DNA of 64,000 bases from Paraflavitalea devenefica (GTDB lineage Bacteria > Bacteroidota > Bacteroidia > Chitinophagales > Chitinophagaceae). Shown here piece by piece: positions 62,113 to 64,000 of the stretch (positions are counted from its first letter, which is position 1; the number at the start of each line of letters is the position of its first letter). The translations under genes and the position numbers were made by a program. The DNA lies in the NCBI RefSeq assembly GCF_011759375.1, contig NZ_JAARML010000001.1:1302001-1366000 (forward strand). The letters run 5' to 3'. A model generated the notes under the pieces. The model saw nothing but the letters and a program-made list of their open reading frames with translations, did no database searches and was not told where the DNA came from.

Positions 62113-62751
62113 ATGTGGCAAGCCATCATCAATGGATTAATGCTGGGGTGTATCCTTGCTTTGTCAGTGGGGCCGGTAATTTTTACGGTGATCAAGCAAA
62201 GCCTTAACAACGGACATACCGGTGGGTTCAGTTTCGTGGCAGGGGTGTGGATGAGCGATATTGTACTGGTGGTGATCAGCAATGCCTTTTCTGCGCTGGT
62301 AAGTGAGCTGCTGGAGTACAAAGCTATCATCGGCTATATTGGCAGCGCTTTCCTGGTGATCATGGGCATCTTTTATCTTTTTTTTAAAAAGGTAACCTTG
62401 CGTACGGATGCTGAGGGGAAAATAGTGCGCTTCCGTAAAAGGGACATGATCAAAATATTTTCCAGCGGCTTCCTGATCAATACCCTTAATCCCAGCGTAT
62501 TCATTTTCTGGCTGGGCACGGCTACAGCCCTTGCTACCAAATTCAGTTTTCAGCAAAGGGTCATCATCTTCTCTGTTTGCGTGGCATTGAACATTGCTGC
62601 CGATATTTTTAAGGTGCTGCTGGCAGGCAAATTGCGCAAGCGGCTTACCCTGCACAATATTTCTGTTATCAATAAAGTATCGGGCGTAATACTCGTTGGT
62701 TTTGGCATGGCGCTCCTGTATGGCACTGTTTTTTTGGCGAAGGAAATGTAA
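62113..62751 (+). CDS. LysE/RhtB-family exporter
   Basis: A 212-residue inner-membrane protein with about six helices. The LysE signature LALSVGPVIFTVIKQSL lies near the N-terminus, followed by GVWMSDIVLVVI, and the second conserved region is GFLINTLNPSVFIFWLG. Family members export amino acids such as lysine, threonine or homoserine lactones. The substrate is not inferable here. It follows the GH3-family gene by 127 bp, so joint action in conjugate export is only a speculation. Confidence 0.92.
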   Translation: MWQAIINGLMLGCILALSVGPVIFTVIKQSLNNGHTGGFSFVAGVWMSDIVLVVISNAFSALVSELLEYKAIIGYIGSAFLVIMGIFYLFFKKVTLRTDAEGKIVRFRKRDMIKIFSSGFLINTLNPSVFIFWLGTATALATKFSFQQRVIIFSVCVALNIAADIFKVLLAGKLRKRLTLHNISVINKVSGVILVGFGMALLYGTVFLAKEM

Positions 62752-62857
62752 GGCTGGGGTTGATGGTATAGAACTACGTTCCGGAATGACGCCTAACGTT
62801 AGTCTTAACAAAACCTTAGTTCATTTAATTCACTTACCGCTGTAACTTGGTCCTTAC

Positions 62858-63448
62858 ATGAAAAAAACTATACTCCTTATAACGGTTTTGTTCTGTTCAC
62901 TGCTTACTTTTTCCCAGCAATCGGATTTTATTGTACTCAAAAAATGGAACAACCGTACCATTAAAACCTTTTATCCCGGCGCTTTTATATCAGGCCAAAC
63001 CCATAGAGGATTTAACATTAATGGGTTTATTACCGCTATCCGTAATGATTCCATATATATCCGGCAGGAGGAAAGGCAGCTTATGGGTACTGAATTTGGC
63101 GTTGAACTGGACACGCTTGTTTACACCATTGGAATAGATTACCGGGAAATCAGCCGGTTCAATTATACCAAAAAATACAAATGGGGCGGTAAAAGAGGGT
63201 TTGTGCAGGTAGCATTGCCCAAATTAATGATGATCGGAGGCGTTGGATTTATTATACTGGAAACCGTTAATACCATATACCGTAAAGAATCTTTTAATGA
63301 TGATGGTAAGCTGGCAACCCTGGGTATAGCAGCGGGTGTAGCAGTGGCCGGTTATTTATGGGAACACATGCAAGAGAACAGGAACAAAGCCGGCGGGCGG
63401 TTTAAAGTAGTATACGTTAAAGTCAATGAACTGAAGAAAGCGTTCTGA
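62858..63448 (+). CDS. Exported protein of unknown function
   Basis: A 196-residue precursor with signal peptide (TILLITVLFCSLLTFSQ). The mature part has beta-rich sequence (DFIVLKKWNNRTIKTFYPG, FNINGFITAIRNDSIYIRQEE) and two later glycine-rich hydrophobic stretches (LMMIGGVGFIILETV, TLGIAAGVAVAGYLW) that may be membrane helices. It may be an outer-membrane or periplasmic small protein. I do not recognise a family. It is followed by mtgA on the same strand after 85 bp. Confidence 0.75.
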   Translation: MKKTILLITVLFCSLLTFSQQSDFIVLKKWNNRTIKTFYPGAFISGQTHRGFNINGFITAIRNDSIYIRQEERQLMGTEFGVELDTLVYTIGIDYREISRFNYTKKYKWGGKRGFVQVALPKLMMIGGVGFIILETVNTIYRKESFNDDGKLATLGIAAGVAVAGYLWEHMQENRNKAGGRFKVVYVKVNELKKAF

Positions 63449-63533
63449 TAACAGTTCCGGCAGGCTTCCCTCATCTGATATTCCCGACTTCCCCGACTTT
63501 CTATTATCTTGCACCCAAGCAATTTAACCCGGC

Positions 63534-64000
63534 ATGGCCATCAAAACCAGGGGATTGGGTCTTCGTATATGGCGAATCCTGAAACGAGTCTTCATCTTCC
63601 TCTTTATTTTCCAATTGTTTTATATTCTCCTGCTCAAGTGGGTGAATCCGCCGGTTACGCTTACACAACTGGGCAGCCTCATCAGTGGGAATGGTCTTAA
63701 ACGGGATTATGTGTCTATCAAAAACATGTCGCCCTATGCACGCCTGGCCGTTATATGCTCTGAAGATCAGTTGTTTCCGGATCACAACGGGTTTGACTGG
63801 AAGCATATCGAAAAGGCAATGAAGAATAATGAAAAGCGGCCTAACCGTATTAAAGGTGCTTCCACTATCAGTCAGCAGGTGGCCAAAAATGTTTTCTTGT
63901 GGCAGGGCCGCAGTTGGTTTCGCAAAGGGCTCGAAGTCTATTTTACTTTCATGATTGAACTGATATGGGGTAAAAAACGCATCCTGGAAATGTATCTCAA
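63534..64000 (+). CDS. mtgA: Monofunctional peptidoglycan transglycosylase, cut by the window edge
   Basis: The first 155 residues of MtgA (GT51 family), which polymerises lipid II into glycan strands. An N-terminal membrane anchor ([20 protein letters not shown]) leads the GT51 domain with the catalytic Glu in [15 protein letters not shown], the donor-site [16 protein letters not shown], and the start of the [11 protein letters not shown] motif. The gene runs past position 64000. A transpeptidase domain is not expected in the monofunctional type, but the C-terminus cannot be seen. Confidence 0.93.
   Translation, partial: MAIKTRGLGLRIWRILKRVFIFLFIFQLFYILLLKWVNPPVTLTQLGSLISGNGLKRDYVSIKNMSPYARLAVICSEDQLFPDHNGFDWKHIEKAMKNNEKRPNRIKGASTISQQVAKNVFLWQGRSWFRKGLEVYFTFMIELIWGKKRILEMYL

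Noticed and set aside
1..64000. CRISPR arrays, tRNA/rRNA genes, insertion sequences
   Set aside because: I looked for regularly spaced repeats, cloverleaf signatures and transposase motifs and saw none.

Overview
The window comes from a Bacteroidota chromosome, most likely Chitinophagaceae. Reasons: promoter-like TTG-N19/20-TAnnTTTG elements lie ahead of several genes, Shine-Dalgarno sequences are almost absent, there is a TonB-dependent receptor, a beta-propeller sensor kinase and DUF2480, and GC content looks moderate. I see no tRNA, rRNA, CRISPR array, insertion sequence or prophage structural genes.

Layout. 0-3.6 kb: the start of an exported protein, a LytS-type kinase, a DinB-fold protein and an AlkZ-like DNA glycosylase. 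3.6-13.1 kb: an NAD/ADP-ribose island. An NrtR-type regulator is followed by one tightly packed run: NMN adenylyltransferase-Nudix fusion, nicotinamide phosphoribosyltransferase, ALC1-like macrodomain, NADAR, PARG-like (TIGR02452) protein, an AT-rich SIR2-like protein, a TonB receptor and a NadR-type NMNAT/ribosylnicotinamide kinase. A strong terminator closes it. Two matching 21-23 bp palindromes bracket the promoter of the run and are the best candidates for NrtR operators. Together the genes can be read as a loop that removes ADP-ribose from macromolecules, destroys the free ADP-ribose, and rebuilds NAD from nicotinamide or nicotinamide riboside.

13-35 kb: mixed housekeeping and exported functions: M28 and S41 peptidases, recX, a cytosolic HtrA-like protease with an unknown partner, an inositol-monophosphatase-family enzyme, thiL, a GH63-like/nitrilase/nagA run, a propeller sensor kinase with a NarL-type regulator, a small membrane protein, a chromate transporter, a class A beta-lactamase-like protein, nadD and feoA.

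35-43 kb: a replication/segregation region. Two identical parS sites flank an 11-bp-phased repeat just upstream of mnmG. The nadA-ppiD intergenic region 3.6 kb further on carries about a dozen DnaA-box-like sites and an AT-rich stretch, which makes it a candidate oriC.

43-64 kb: cydAB, a Tat-exported TIM-barrel protein, corA, a KdnB-like oxidase, a ROK kinase and kdsB (Kdo/LPS), a beta-lactamase-like protein lacking its catalytic residues, a sterol-desaturase-family enzyme, dnaN, a GT2 glycosyltransferase, a broken kelch lipoprotein gene, two defective M23/LytM-like genes, a GH3-family protein, a LysE exporter and the start of mtgA.
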